Counted from the first letter of the stretch, positions 9,510 to 18,702 are shown. The stretch: 64,000 nt of DNA from Deltaproteobacteria bacterium (GCA_020632665.1 JACKFC010000007.1:1-64000); one strand, 5' to 3'. A program made the numbers and translations. Notes: generated by a model not told the origin, from the sequence alone.

Positions 9510-11351
9510 TCAGGGCGCGCCGCAGCTGCCGAGGCCGAGCCGATGCGCGCGCTGGCACGCCCAGAGCGACTGCGGCCAAAGCGAAGCGCCGACACCGGCG
9601 CCCTCGACCCAATCGACCGGCTCGGTGCCGAGCCCGCCCTTGCTCAGGCCGTCGGCGGCGGTCGAGGTGGTGAGCTGCAGCGATGGCGCGGTGCCGATGA
9701 CGTAGCCGTGGCCGTAGTTGCGGCTGATCAGCACGCCGTCGCCGCGCAGGTTCCACATCGTCGTCTCGGTGGCGGTGTGGCCAGCGCCGGAAGATTCGTC
9801 GCCGCGGTTCTGCGCCGCCCAGCCGTCGTGCAGCACGCTGTCTTCGATGAGGTTGAACATCGCGAGCGAGTGATGGAATTCCGAGAAGCCAGTCGGCGCC
9901 AGGTCCGTCAGCGGCGAGAACATCGCCTTGCCGCCCTCGCTGAGGATGCCGCTCCAGACGCAGGCCGCGGTGCCGAAGCCCCAATTCTGGATGAAGTTGT
10001 GCCGGCCGTGGCGACCGCTGCAGCCGCGGGTGAGGACATGGGTCGATTGGCGGATCTCGAAGAGGTAGCCGTTGCCGCCGCCGCCACGGTTCTGCGCCTT
10101 CTGCAGGTGGCAGTCCTGTACGGTCATCCGCGTGCTGTCGTGGATCCGGATCCCGGCCGACTGCAGGTGCGCCCCCGGCATGACGCCCTCGCTCTGCGGC
10201 CCGGGCGGGTCGAAGCTCTCCACCCGCAGCGCCCAACCGTCAGCCGCCCCCTCGAAGGCGATCGCGGCGACCTGGTCCTGCGCCCACGCCGCCTCCCAAT
10301 CCACGGCGTTGCCGACGGCGAGATCGACCACGCCACAGCTCTTCAGGTAGCCGGTGATGCGCTCGATGCGGGGCTGGTCACGATGCCGCACGACGCCCGG
10401 AAATGCGGGCTGCAAGCTCAGTGCGACGCCACCCCCGGCCGCTGGCGCGACCGCGGCGACCCGGCTCCGCCAGATCCGCACCCGGTCGCCGGCGAAGGCC
10501 TTCCAGGTCCCGGTCATGCCGTGCTCGGCGACGAAACCCTCCGTGACCAATTGCGTCAGCGCCACCTCGTCGCCCACCGCGAGCGTCGCCCCCGGCGGCA
10601 GCGTCACCACGTCGTCCGTCCAAGCTGCGTTCGGATCGACGGTGCTGCCCGGCGCCACGTAGGGCAACGCGACGACGTCGGCCTTCGGCTTGCCGCGGAA
10701 GGTGAGGTGCGCGGCGAAGGACATCTTCTCGTGGCGGGTGAAATGCAGCCGCGTGAGCGCCGCCCCGGCGCCCCGCAGCACCGTATCTGCGGCCTGGACG
10801 AGCAACGTGCCGTCGACGCGGTACAGCCCCTTCGGCAGCCAGACCGTGCCGCCGCCGGCCGCCGCGACCTGATCGATGGCTTGTTGGATCGCTGCGGTGC
10901 TGTCGGTGGCGCCAGATGGATCGGCGCCCAGGGCTTGGACGTCGACGCCGGGCGAAGCGGGCTGCGGCAGCGCGACCGCGCCGTTCTGGTAGCCGGCCCA
11001 GGAATAGTCGATCAGGCGCTGGCCGGCCGGTCCGTCCAGCGGGAGGTAGCCGTCTTGCAGCAGGGCGCTTTGCCACGGCTGCGGCGCCGCGTCGGCGGGG
11101 TCGGCGACGGAATCGACGTCGGTGACAGCGGCAGCGTCGGCGACAGCGTCGGCGTCGGCGTCGGCGACAGCGTCGGCGTCGGCGACAGCGTCGGCGTCGG
11201 CGACAGCGTCGGCGGCGGCGACAGCGTCGGCATCGGCGACAGCGTCGGCGGCAGTGGCAGTGGCAGCGTCGGTGCCGCCGCAAGCCGCGCAGACGTGGGC
11301 TCCCAGCCAGAGCAGCAGGCCTGCGATTCGGAGTGGCGTGCGCCGCTTCAT
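9510..11351 (-). CDS. Lipoprotein with a pectate-lyase-3/parallel beta-helix domain
   Basis: The start is taken at 11351 ('MKRRTPLRI'), where an ATGA overlap with the upstream MobA-like gene, a signal peptide and a lipobox 'CAAC' (Cys24) coincide. Residues of about 28-72 form an Asp-Ala-Val repeat linker. Then comes 'GADPSGATDSTAAIQQAI' followed by a Gly/Thr/Trp turn ('GGTVWLPKGLYRV'), the hallmark of the Pectate_lyase_3 (GH28/GH55-like) beta-helix, and later His/Asn-rich rungs such as 'GCSGRHGRHNFIQNWGFG'. Proteins of this type bind or cleave surface polysaccharide. The catalytic residues cannot be assigned by eye. It probably sits on the outer surface behind a flexible linker. Total length is 613 residues. 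Confidence 0.85.
   Translation of the reverse strand: MKRRTPLRIAGLLLWLGAHVCAACGGTDAATATAADAVADADAVAAADAVADADAVADADAVADADADAVADAAAVTDVDSVADPADAAPQPWQSALLQDGYLPLDGPAGQRLIDYSWAGYQNGAVALPQPASPGVDVQALGADPSGATDSTAAIQQAIDQVAAAGGGTVWLPKGLYRVDGTLLVQAADTVLRGAGAALTRLHFTRHEKMSFAAHLTFRGKPKADVVALPYVAPGSTVDPNAAWTDDVVTLPPGATLAVGDEVALTQLVTEGFVAEHGMTGTWKAFAGDRVRIWRSRVAAVAPAAGGGVALSLQPAFPGVVRHRDQPRIERITGYLKSCGVVDLAVGNAVDWEAAWAQDQVAAIAFEGAADGWALRVESFDPPGPQSEGVMPGAHLQSAGIRIHDSTRMTVQDCHLQKAQNRGGGGNGYLFEIRQSTHVLTRGCSGRHGRHNFIQNWGFGTAACVWSGILSEGGKAMFSPLTDLAPTGFSEFHHSLAMFNLIEDSVLHDGWAAQNRGDESSGAGHTATETTMWNLRGDGVLISRNYGHGYVIGTAPSLQLTTSTAADGLSKGGLGTEPVDWVEGAGVGASLWPQSLWACQRAHRLGLGSCGAP
11120..11262. repeat. Short tandem repeat coding for an Asp-Ala-Val linker
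   Basis: About 140 bp made of imperfect tandem units of 'gtcggcgacagc' and 'gtcggcgtcggcgacagc'. The tract lies inside the lipoprotein gene 9510-11351 and encodes, on the minus strand, the linker 'AVADADAVADADA' right after the lipobox. All units are multiples of three, so copy-number change keeps the frame. Such tracts are prone to slippage and may vary between strains. Confidence 0.85.
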
Positions 11352-11998
11352 CGAGCAGCCCCTGCGTTGCCGCCAGCGCCGGTTCCGTCGCGGTTGTAGT
11401 TGGCGAGGACCTCGGGATCGTCGACGTCGACGTCGCGGCGGCGTTCCACGTGGAGCGCCGCGATCCAATGGTCGAGGCGGGTGGCGGCGGGATCGGCTTC
11501 GCGCAGCCTGGCGCAGGCAGAAGGATGCAGCAGCAGCGGGTGACCGGTTCGCGCGCCCAGCTTCGGGCGGACCACACACACGCGGGCCGCGGCGTCGGGG
11601 TCGAAGCCGCGTCGCAGGGCAGCGACCGTCGCGGGCAGGACCCGGCCGGCGTCGACCGGTTGCAACAGCACGGCGGCGGCGCTCTCGATCTGCTGCAGGC
11701 CCAGCTGCAGGCTGGCGAACATCGGGCCGTCGGGGTCGGCGGCGACGCAGCGCAGCCATCGAGGCTCGGCGCCGGCGCCGGCCTCGTCGGGGTCGGCCTC
11801 GTCGTCTGGGCCGTCGCTGGGCATCGCCGAGGGGTGCAAGACGGCGACGACGCGCACGCAGCCGGCGCGGTGCAAGGCGTCGGCGTGGACCCGCCAGAGC
11901 AGCCTGCCGTCGAGGCGCTTGAGCGCTTTCGGCCCGCCGGCACGGCGGCCGTGGCCACCGGCGAGAAGCAATCCGATCATCGGCGGGGGTGGGTTCAT
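11348..11998 (-). CDS. MobA/MocA-like nucleotidyltransferase
   Basis: A 216-residue protein starting with 'MIGLLLAGGHGRRAGGPKAL', the nucleotide-binding signature LLAGG-x-G-x-R-x-G-x-x-K of the NTP_transf_3 (MobA-like) family. The arrangement is close to MocA, which transfers CMP from CTP to molybdopterin for enzymes of the xanthine dehydrogenase family; one such enzyme is encoded about 6-10 kb away (18703-22594). Generic sugar or cofactor nucleotidyltransferase activity remains possible. The C-terminus has 'TGHPLLLHPSACARLREADP', similar to MocA's 'GHPvlf' segment. Its stop overlaps the start of the pectate-lyase-like lipoprotein gene. An internal ATG at 11980 is an alternative start. The ribosome binding site is weak. 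Confidence 0.75.
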   Translation of the reverse strand: MNPPPPMIGLLLAGGHGRRAGGPKALKRLDGRLLWRVHADALHRAGCVRVVAVLHPSAMPSDGPDDEADPDEAGAGAEPRWLRCVAADPDGPMFASLQLGLQQIESAAAVLLQPVDAGRVLPATVAALRRGFDPDAAARVCVVRPKLGARTGHPLLLHPSACARLREADPAATRLDHWIAALHVERRRDVDVDDPEVLANYNRDGTGAGGNAGAAR

Positions 11999-12043
11999 GG
12001 CCGCGACGCTACGGCCCGGCGCTCGGCGGCGTCAACGCGGCGC

Positions 12044-15000
12044 TCAGAGCGGCAGCCGCGCCAGCCAACCGTCGCTGCCGCCGAGGCCCGCGGTCTGGAC
12101 GGGCCCGAAGCGTAGGCCGCTGGACGTCTGGCCGCCGAGCAGGAGGTCGGCGCCGAGCCAGCGGCCGAAGCTCGGGATCTGCTCGAGCTGCATCGCGAAG
12201 CCGCCGCCCTCGGCCTCTCCCGCGGCGCTCCAGATCGTGGCTTGCGGGCCGATCTGCTTGCTGATGCCGCCGGCGAAGGTGCCGACCGTCAACAGCTTGC
12301 CGTCCGCTGCGACGTCGAGGTCGACGATCTTGCTGCCGGTCTGCGCCTGGGTGGACCAGACCAGCGCTCCGCCCACGGCGTGCTTGCGGATGAAGTTCAG
12401 GCCGTTCGAAGTGGTGATGTAGAGGCTGCCGTCCGCACCGCGGGCGACCAGGTTCGGCGCCATCAGGTCGGTGGCGGACTCTGCGTTGGACCACGCCAGC
12501 GTTCCGTCCGGCTTCAACGCGAAGAGCCACGATCCGCTGCCAGAGAGTCCGGTCGCCTTGGTCTCGCCGTCGAAGTGGACGTCGCCGATGGCGAGCACGA
12601 CGCCCACGACGTTGCCGGCGTCGTCTGCCGCGATCCGCGGTGCGCCATCCTCCGACGGCGTCCCGACGACCCGCAGCCAGACCAACGCGAGCTTGGCGTC
12701 GAGCCGCGCGACGAAGCCGTCGGCACCTCCGGCGGTCTGCACATCGCCATCGCCGAAGTCGCCGCCAGAGAAGGTGCCGGCGACGAGCACCGAGCCGTCA
12801 CCGAGGCCGATCACCTCGCTGATGCTGCCGCCACCTGCCGCGAGCAGCGCGCGCACCGCGACGACCTTGCCGTCGCCGTCGGTGCGCAGCAGGGTCGCGC
12901 CCGCCTGCGTCGCGGCGAGCCCGTCGGCCTGCAGCGCCGTGGTCGTGGTCAGCCCGAGGAAGGCGCCGCCGTCGGCCGCCAACCCCACGTGAAGGTTGGT
13001 CGCGGCCTGCTGCGCCACTGCGATGGTGCGGGCCCAGGCGACCGTGCCCGAGGTCTTCATCCGGGCGAGCACGAGATCGCCTGCCGCGCCCGGCAGCGTC
13101 GTCGTTCCGAGGCTTCCGGCTCCGCCGAGGTGTCCGGCCAGCGCGATGTCGGTCCCGTTGTTGGCGACGTCATCGAGCCCGTCATCGGCCGTGCCGCCGA
13201 GCAGCGTCGACCAGATGACCGGAGCCGGCGTCGGGGTCGCGACGGCCTCGACGTCGGCGCGCTGCACCGAGACGCGGCACTCCCAGACACGCGGGTCTTC
13301 TCCGGCTGGGATGAAGCAGTCGCCCGGCGCGATCTGCATCGAGGCCGGCGCGTCGAAGGCGAAGCGGAGCCGCACGAGGGTGTCGGGTGGTACCTCGACG
13401 CTGCACGCGCCCGGGCATTGCAGGCCCGCAGGGACGCTGCTGACCGTCACGCTCGGCGTGTCCGACGGCAACGTCAGGTGCAGCGTGAAGCTGCGCGGCC
13501 CTGCGCTGGTGATGGCGTCGGCGGTGACGACGGACGACTCGTGGGCGTGGACCCAGCGATGGCCGTCGGCGTCGACCGCGACCGCGATGTCGCTCCACTC
13601 CCGGACCAGCCCGCCGTCGCCCTCGCCGTGGCGCAGCAGCCAACCATCCGCGCCGCGGGTCCCGACCAGGATGTTGAAGCCGTTGGTGCCGCCGAGCGAG
13701 CCGTTCCGCAACAGCGCGATGGTCGGCTCACCGCTCGGAGGGATCGTCAGGCTGGCGCGGAGGGCCTCGTCGAGGTCTTGCACGACCCAGCCCTGCGCCT
13801 GCTCCTCGACGTAGGTGAAGCGCCGGCTCTTGCTGACGATGCCGTTGGTCGCGATCGTGTGCGCACAGAGCAGCGCGATCTTGCCGTCGGAGCGGGCGTG
13901 CAGGTGACTCACGTCGTCGCAGCCGACGCCGAGCGTCTCGCCCTGCCAGGAGCCGTCGGGCTGCCGACGCAGGCGCGAAAACGCGGTGCCGTCCGGCACC
14001 AGGACCTCGATCGCGCCGTCCTTGTGGACCACGAGCGCAGACGCCGCCACGGCAGGACTGGGCGCCTCGACGACGGTCTCGAAGCTCCAACCGGCCTCGG
14101 TGCGGCGCCCGAGCTGCAGCCGCGGCGCGGTCGACGAGGCCAAGAGCACCACTGGCGTCGCGTCCGGCAGCAGCCCGAAGCCGTGCATCCACGCTCCGGC
14201 GACGAGCTCGCTCTTCCAGGCCCCGTCCTGCTGCACGACGTAGTGCGTGCTGTTGTCTTCCAGCGCGTAGTAGACGCCATGGAGCGTACCGTCGGCCGCG
14301 CTGAGGAAGCGGGACACCGTAGGACGGCCATCGGCGACGTCCTCGACCTTCCAGCCACAGGCAGCGTGGGTCGCGTGGCGCAGCGTCCAGGTGGCCGCCG
14401 TGCCGGTGAAGAGGTGAATCGCGCCCGCAGCATCGCTGAGCGCGGTGGGGTAGCCGTTGGCTGCGTAGGTGTCGCCGGGCCATGGTGCGCCGCGGTTGGC
14501 GAAGGCGCCGGCGCTCACCGGCGCGGGGCAGGCCTGCACGCGATTGTAGACCCGCTCGCCGCTGGTCGCGGTGGAGCTCTGCAGCCGCAGCTTCTCCTTG
14601 GTGAATGCTCGAATCTCGTTCGAAAATTCCTTGCCGACACCGCTCGGACACGCGCCGATCCAATTGACGTCGCAGGGATACCAGAGATCCCAAACCGGCT
14701 TGGTCCGAAGCGCGCCGTCGACGATGGCGTAGGTGCCGCGCTGCTCGAGCGTCTGTGGCTGCCCGAGGGTATACTTCCAGACGACGTAGACGCCGGATTT
14801 CCCGGCCAGATCGTCGTACTCGTCGTTGCTGGCGGAAAAGACCCAAGCGCGGACCTCGTCGTCTTCGATATTCGCCCAGATCCCATGCAGTTCACCCGAG
14901 GTCGGCACGACGCCGGCGCCGCCGTCCGCGCCTTCGTCGGCGCAGGCCGTGACCAGACCGACCAGGGCCAGCGCGGCGAGCAAGGCCAGGCGCCGACGCG

Positions 15001-15061
15001 AACGGACGTTGCCGTCGCGGCCGACGCGGAGATCGCGTGGCGGCGCTATCGAACAATGCAT
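12044..15061 (-). CDS. Large secreted lipoprotein with SBBP/beta-propeller repeats
   Basis: The start is placed at ATG 15061 because GGAGGAGG lies 5 bases upstream; a longer frame to 15157 lacks such a site. The 1005-residue product has an Arg-rich N-terminus, a hydrophobic core and a lipobox 'LVTAC'. The N-terminal part has Trp-rich segments, the middle has a small Cys-containing module ('GLQCPGACSVEVPPD', two Cys pairs) of the kind often found between repeats in myxobacterial surface proteins. The C-terminal 400 residues carry repeats of the type 'VLVAGTFSGGDFGDG' and 'WSTLLGGTADDGLDD', typical of SBBP propellers. It is probably displayed on the outer surface, with a binding or structural role. 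It may lead a unit with 11348-11998, since only 45 bp separate them. Confidence 0.85.
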   Translation of the reverse strand: MHCSIAPPRDLRVGRDGNVRSRRRLALLAALALVGLVTACADEGADGGAGVVPTSGELHGIWANIEDDEVRAWVFSASNDEYDDLAGKSGVYVVWKYTLGQPQTLEQRGTYAIVDGALRTKPVWDLWYPCDVNWIGACPSGVGKEFSNEIRAFTKEKLRLQSSTATSGERVYNRVQACPAPVSAGAFANRGAPWPGDTYAANGYPTALSDAAGAIHLFTGTAATWTLRHATHAACGWKVEDVADGRPTVSRFLSAADGTLHGVYYALEDNSTHYVVQQDGAWKSELVAGAWMHGFGLLPDATPVVLLASSTAPRLQLGRRTEAGWSFETVVEAPSPAVAASALVVHKDGAIEVLVPDGTAFSRLRRQPDGSWQGETLGVGCDDVSHLHARSDGKIALLCAHTIATNGIVSKSRRFTYVEEQAQGWVVQDLDEALRASLTIPPSGEPTIALLRNGSLGGTNGFNILVGTRGADGWLLRHGEGDGGLVREWSDIAVAVDADGHRWVHAHESSVVTADAITSAGPRSFTLHLTLPSDTPSVTVSSVPAGLQCPGACSVEVPPDTLVRLRFAFDAPASMQIAPGDCFIPAGEDPRVWECRVSVQRADVEAVATPTPAPVIWSTLLGGTADDGLDDVANNGTDIALAGHLGGAGSLGTTTLPGAAGDLVLARMKTSGTVAWARTIAVAQQAATNLHVGLAADGGAFLGLTTTTALQADGLAATQAGATLLRTDGDGKVVAVRALLAAGGGSISEVIGLGDGSVLVAGTFSGGDFGDGDVQTAGGADGFVARLDAKLALVWLRVVGTPSEDGAPRIAADDAGNVVGVVLAIGDVHFDGETKATGLSGSGSWLFALKPDGTLAWSNAESATDLMAPNLVARGADGSLYITTSNGLNFIRKHAVGGALVWSTQAQTGSKIVDLDVAADGKLLTVGTFAGGISKQIGPQATIWSAAGEAEGGGFAMQLEQIPSFGRWLGADLLLGGQTSSGLRFGPVQTAGLGGSDGWLARLPL

Positions 15062-15327
15062 GATCGCCTCCTCCATTCGTCGCGCCGGACGCGCAGGCCG
15101 GGTTGGTTCCTTCCCCTTCGACGCGCGACCAAGGCCCACGATCTGCCCAATTCTCACGTGCTCACGCGGTGATTGTAGTGGCGTCGCCAGCGCCGAGGCA
15201 ATCGCGGCGGCCGCGGGCCCGGCTCAGCGTGCGCAGCGGCAGAATCACGGCCCCGACGCCTGGCTTGCCCGGCGCCTCGCCGCGGGTCCACCATGGCCCG
15301 AGGCAGCAGCCGACGCAGGAGGTCCAC

Positions 15328-15999
15328 GTGCTGGCAGGACATTACGCCCCGGCCTTCATCGCCCATCGCCTCGTGCCGCGCGCGCCGCTGTGGGCATTGC
15401 TGCTGGCAGCGCAGGCTGTCGACGTCGGCTTCATGCTCCTCGGCCTCTTCGACGTCGAAGGCGCGCGCTTGGCCGACCACGAGCCACGCCTGATCGTGAC
15501 CGCGGGCGTCTGGACGCACTCGCTGCCGGCGACCGCGATCTGGGCGGTGACCTGCGGGTTGCTGGCCGCACGGCTGCTCGGCTCACGCAGCGCGGGCGTG
15601 GCGATCGGGGCCGTCGTAGCCTCGCATTGGTTCGCCGACCTGTTGGTACACACCCCGGACTTGCCGCTCGGCTTGACGCAGGAGCCGGCGGTCGGACTCG
15701 GCCTCTGGCTGCACCCGCCGTGGGCTTGGGCCCTCGAATGTGGGCTCGTGCTGGCGAGCTGCGGCTGGCTCGCGCTGCGCTTGCCGGCGACGGCACGACG
15801 CCGGGCGCTCGGCCTCGGCGCGGCGCTGGTCGGGCTGCAGACCCTCTCGGAATTCGTGATCCCGACGCCGCCGGTCTTCGGCCAGCTCGCAGCCTCGGCC
15901 CTGGCCATCTACGCGGCGACGGCGCTGGGTGGCTGGAGCGTCGACCGGGCGCGAGGTGCCGAACCCACAGCCTCGCCCCGCGAACAGAAGCAGCCATGA
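15328..15999 (+). CDS. Polytopic membrane protein, possibly of the DUF457/YdjM-like type
   Basis: The start is GTG 15328, with AGGAGG 5 bases upstream. The 223-residue product has five or six hydrophobic helices. Histidines and aspartates lie at helix ends: 'GHYAPAFIAHR' at the N-terminus, 'WTHSLPATA', and 'SHWFADLLVHTPDLPL'. This pattern resembles membrane-bound 'metal-dependent hydrolase-like' proteins of the DUF457/YdjM type, whose activity is not well established. The assignment is by pattern only. The stop overlaps the start of the next small ORF (ATGA at 15996). Confidence 0.78.
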   Translation: MLAGHYAPAFIAHRLVPRAPLWALLLAAQAVDVGFMLLGLFDVEGARLADHEPRLIVTAGVWTHSLPATAIWAVTCGLLAARLLGSRSAGVAIGAVVASHWFADLLVHTPDLPLGLTQEPAVGLGLWLHPPWAWALECGLVLASCGWLALRLPATARRRALGLGAALVGLQTLSEFVIPTPPVFGQLAASALAIYAATALGGWSVDRARGAEPTASPREQKQP

Positions 16000-16256
16000 C
16001 GACCGCGACGACGGCCTTCCGCGCGATGGCGCGCAACAACGCGTGGGCCAACCAACGCCTGCTCGGGGCCTGCGCGAGGCTCGACGACGCGCGACTCTTC
16101 GGCGAGACCCACGCGATGCTGGCAGGCACGGACGTGAAGCCGCCGCAGCTCGACGCGTTCTTCATGGCCAACGAAGCGTCGCTGCGGGCCGACGAGTTCG
16201 AGGCGCTCGGTTGGCGAGAGGCCGACGTTTGGGGCGGGCCCGACTCAGCGAGCTGA
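15996..16256 (+). pseudogene. DinB/YfiT-like protein with a large internal deletion
   Basis: This 86-residue frame starts like a DinB-superfamily protein ('FRAMARNNAWANQRLLGACA', helix 1 with the usual R-x-N-x-W-A-N). It then jumps directly to what is normally the family's C-terminal end ('ETHAMLAGTDVKPPQLDAFF'; compare the usual 'H-x-x-Q-x-H-x-L-L...PPQLD'). The family is normally about 160-170 residues, so roughly 80-95 residues are missing at about nucleotide 16100. The lost part would carry helices 2-3 and the metal-binding histidines. The frame is open across the junction, so a short protein could be made, but it should not fold as a four-helix DinB bundle. It overlaps the preceding gene by 4 bp. 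Confidence 0.6.
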
Positions 16257-16311
16257 CGGACCGGCCAACGACACCGCAATCCCCTCGTGGCAACCCGAGC
16301 CCGAGGCCGCA

Positions 16312-16899
16312 ATGTTCGAAAACAACCGCAAGACACGACCGCACCGCGCCCTGGCTGCGCTCTTGGCGCTGCCACTGGTCATGGCCTGGGCCTGCACGTC
16401 CGCGGTCGATCCGATGTCGACGGCACATTCGCTGCGACAAGGCCAGGACGCTGGCGACGGCACAGCGTCCGTCGAGGCGGTCGACGCGGCACCAACAGGA
16501 GACGCCGCGGCAGCGGAGGACGCCTGTAGGTCCGCCCCCATGCCGACGGCCCGTGGCATCCCCTGCGCGATGCAGCTCGTCGTGGCCGAGAACGGCAACC
16601 CCTCGTCCCTGCTCTTCGTCCACTTGCAGGGCGGCACGAAGGAGAAGGAGATCTACCTCGTCGGTGGTGGTGTCGGCGAGCGAATCCAAGAGGTCGAGCT
16701 GACGGCGCCCAACTTCTGGGTGCAGGTGGGCGAGACCAAGGGCTTCACCGCCGGATATCATATGCTCGAGGTGGCAGCCGCGGCCGGCCAGCCCGTGCCG
16801 ATCCGGATCGAGTGGACCGGTGCGCCGGCGCAGGGCCAGCTGCGGCTGCTTCGGCCCGGTTGCCCGGCACTCACCGTCGGGCTGCGCGGCACGCCCTGA
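16312..16899 (+). CDS. Secreted lipoprotein of unknown function
   Basis: A 195-residue protein with a signal peptide and lipobox 'AWAC' near residue 28, then an Asp/Ala-rich linker of about 40 residues as in other lipoproteins of this window. The mature domain (about 70-195) is predicted to be mostly beta strand ('LLFVHLQGGTKEKEIYLVG', 'PIRIEWTGAPAQGQLRLL') and has a few cysteines that could pair. I do not recognise a family. It is monocistronic, between the DinB remnant and a convergent GST gene. Confidence 0.78.
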   Translation: MFENNRKTRPHRALAALLALPLVMAWACTSAVDPMSTAHSLRQGQDAGDGTASVEAVDAAPTGDAAAAEDACRSAPMPTARGIPCAMQLVVAENGNPSSLLFVHLQGGTKEKEIYLVGGGVGERIQEVELTAPNFWVQVGETKGFTAGYHMLEVAAAAGQPVPIRIEWTGAPAQGQLRLLRPGCPALTVGLRGTP

Positions 16900-16976
16900 G
16901 TGGCATGGCGCGCATGCAATTCCAGCGGGACCGCTGGCCGTCGGGGCGTTCGAACGATGTCGGCCCGGCGCGCGGC

Positions 16977-17585
16977 TCAGCCCTTGGCGGCGATGGCGCC
17001 GAGGTAGGCGCGCACGGCGGGCGCGGCGGCGACGGCGGCGTGCAGGCCGGCGATCTTCGGGTAGGCGTCGAAGAAGTCCGCGGCGATGTGGTCGTAGGTG
17101 GCCGCGTAGAAGGCGCGCACGATCACGAAGAGCTTCAGGTCGACGACGTGCAGCTTCTCGCCCTCGACGAAGGGGCCGGCGATCCGCGCCTCGACGGTGC
17201 GCGCCCACTGCGACAGCCAACCGGCTGCGAAGGCCTCTCGGGCGGCCTGCCTCGCCTCGGGAGCGACGCTCGACCCAGGGATCTTGTTGCGGAGGTCTTC
17301 GACCGAGTCCATCAGCGCGTCGTGCTCGGCGGCGGTCCAGGCGTCGGCCGGATGCAGGCCGTTCTGCCGGCCGATCAGGCGCAAGATCGCGTTGGAGTGG
17401 GCCAGCGTGCGGCCCTGCTCGGCGAGCAGCGGCATGCCTCCGAAGGGGGTATTCGGCTTGAACGCGGCCCACTGCTCGCGGCTGAGGCGGCGGTCGACGA
17501 AGGGCACGCCGGCGACGGTCAGCGCGAGGCGGCACTCCAGGCCGCGCGATCCGTCGTAGTCGAAATAGGTGAGCTCGGTGGTCAT
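16977..17585 (-). CDS. Glutathione S-transferase, sigma-like
   Basis: The start is ATG 17585 with GGAG 6 bases upstream; the frame is open further but without a plausible start signal. The 202-residue protein has the GST layout: an N-terminal thioredoxin fold beginning 'ELTYFDYDGSRGLECRLAL', with a Tyr early in strand 1 that could activate glutathione, the loop 'FGGMPLL' (cis-Pro before the glutathione-binding residues) and 'HSNAILRLIG' (Ser of the ES/HS-A-I motif). An all-helical C-terminal domain follows. It should conjugate glutathione to electrophiles or reduce peroxides in the cytoplasm. A glutathione synthetase is encoded at 60629-61594. Confidence 0.88.
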   Translation of the reverse strand: MTTELTYFDYDGSRGLECRLALTVAGVPFVDRRLSREQWAAFKPNTPFGGMPLLAEQGRTLAHSNAILRLIGRQNGLHPADAWTAAEHDALMDSVEDLRNKIPGSSVAPEARQAAREAFAAGWLSQWARTVEARIAGPFVEGEKLHVVDLKLFVIVRAFYAATYDHIAADFFDAYPKIAGLHAAVAAAPAVRAYLGAIAAKG

Positions 17586-17755
17586 GGGAACTCCGCAGGG
17601 CGGTGGTGGCGGCACGGGCTCTCCGGCACGGCCGCGTGTTGCGAGACGGCGCGAGCATGCGCACCGCCGCGTTCGGTGCAAGCGGGGCCGTCGCAAGGCG
17701 CCGCAATTCGTGGCGGCGCTCGGTCGCGCGCCAGCGTCCGCCGGCTTTGGCCGCG

Positions 17756-18682
17756 TCAGCCGGGTTCGAGCGCGTCGGCCGGCGTCTGCCACCGCGCGAC
17801 GAGCTGCGCCGCGACAGAGACGCCGATCTCACCGGGCAGCTTCCCGCCCAGGAGCTGTCCGTCGGCCGCGCGCAAACCGATCGGCGCCACCAATCGCTCG
17901 ATGCTCGCGTCATCGAGGCGCTCGCGCAGCTCCCGCCGCGCGCCGGCGATCTTCGTCTTGCTGCCGATCAGGCCGACGTAGTCGAGCGGCGCGCCGCCCT
18001 CCCCGCGCGTCGCCAGCAACGCCCAGCACAGCGCCCGGTCCAGCGCGTGGTCGTGGGTCATCACCAGCGCGGCGGTCTGCGCCGGCGTCGGCGGCTGCGG
18101 CAGCTGCGGCGGCCGGGTCAGCTGTGGCGGCTGCGTCAGCGGCCAGCCCCAGGCCGCGAGCAGCGCCGCCGGCTCCTGGCAGACGACCTCGATCTCGGCC
18201 GGAAACGCGGCAGGATCGGCGAATTCCGCCCGCCCGTCGACGACGATGACACGCCACGGCAGCGCCGAGAGCACCCGCCCCAGCGCCCGCGCGACGTGGC
18301 CGGCGCCGAAGACGAGGACCGTGCGCCCCTCGGGCAGCACCGACGACAAGGAGGCGGCGTCGTCCGCGGTCAGCGGTCGGAAGCCCAGGCTCAATCGGCC
18401 GCCGCAGCATTGCGCCAGCTCGGGGCCGAGCGCGAAGTCCTCGCTCCGACCGAGGCCGCTGCGCTCGACCTCGGCGGCGATCTGCAGCGCGCGCTGCTCG
18501 AGATGCCCGCCGCCGATGGTGCCGGCGAGCAGCCGACCGCCGCGGACCAACATCTCCGCGCCGACGCTGCGCGGCACCGAGCCGGCGGAGCGCTCGACCC
18601 GGACCAGGACCGCGGGCCCCGCCGCCAAGAGCGCGGGCAATCGCGCCCGAAGCGCCCGGGCTTCCGCGTCGAGGGTGGGCAT
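17756..18682 (-). CDS. XdhC-family maturation factor for molybdenum hydroxylase
   Basis: The start is ATG 18682; the frame is open upstream but overlaps the preceding gene. The 308-residue product has the XdhC/CoxI N-terminal domain ('GSVPRSVGAEMLV', 'GGGHLEQRAL', 'CCGGRLSL', where the CCGG segment is a family signature) and a C-terminal Rossmann domain with 'VLVFGAGHVARAL', then 'MTHDHALDRAL' and 'VGLIGSKTKIAGAR'. XdhC binds Mo cofactor, protects it during sulfuration and inserts it into the large subunit. Between the domains is a Gln/Pro-rich repeat ('TQPPQLTRPPQLPQPP', around residues 200-215), which is unusual. It is the last gene of the four-gene operon and lies 20 bp after the FAD subunit gene. 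Confidence 0.92.
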   Translation of the reverse strand: MPTLDAEARALRARLPALLAAGPAVLVRVERSAGSVPRSVGAEMLVRGGRLLAGTIGGGHLEQRALQIAAEVERSGLGRSEDFALGPELAQCCGGRLSLGFRPLTADDAASLSSVLPEGRTVLVFGAGHVARALGRVLSALPWRVIVVDGRAEFADPAAFPAEIEVVCQEPAALLAAWGWPLTQPPQLTRPPQLPQPPTPAQTAALVMTHDHALDRALCWALLATRGEGGAPLDYVGLIGSKTKIAGARRELRERLDDASIERLVAPIGLRAADGQLLGGKLPGEIGVSVAAQLVARWQTPADALEPG

Positions 18683-18702
18683 CTGGTCGGTGACTGCGCG
18701 GC

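Noticed and set aside
11120..11262. CRISPR-like array
   Set aside because: The units are contiguous, without spacers, and lie in a coding region as a linker.
12242..15172. A 976-codon open frame antisense to the propeller lipoprotein
   Set aside because: It has no ribosome binding site, no domain, and shadow-type composition.
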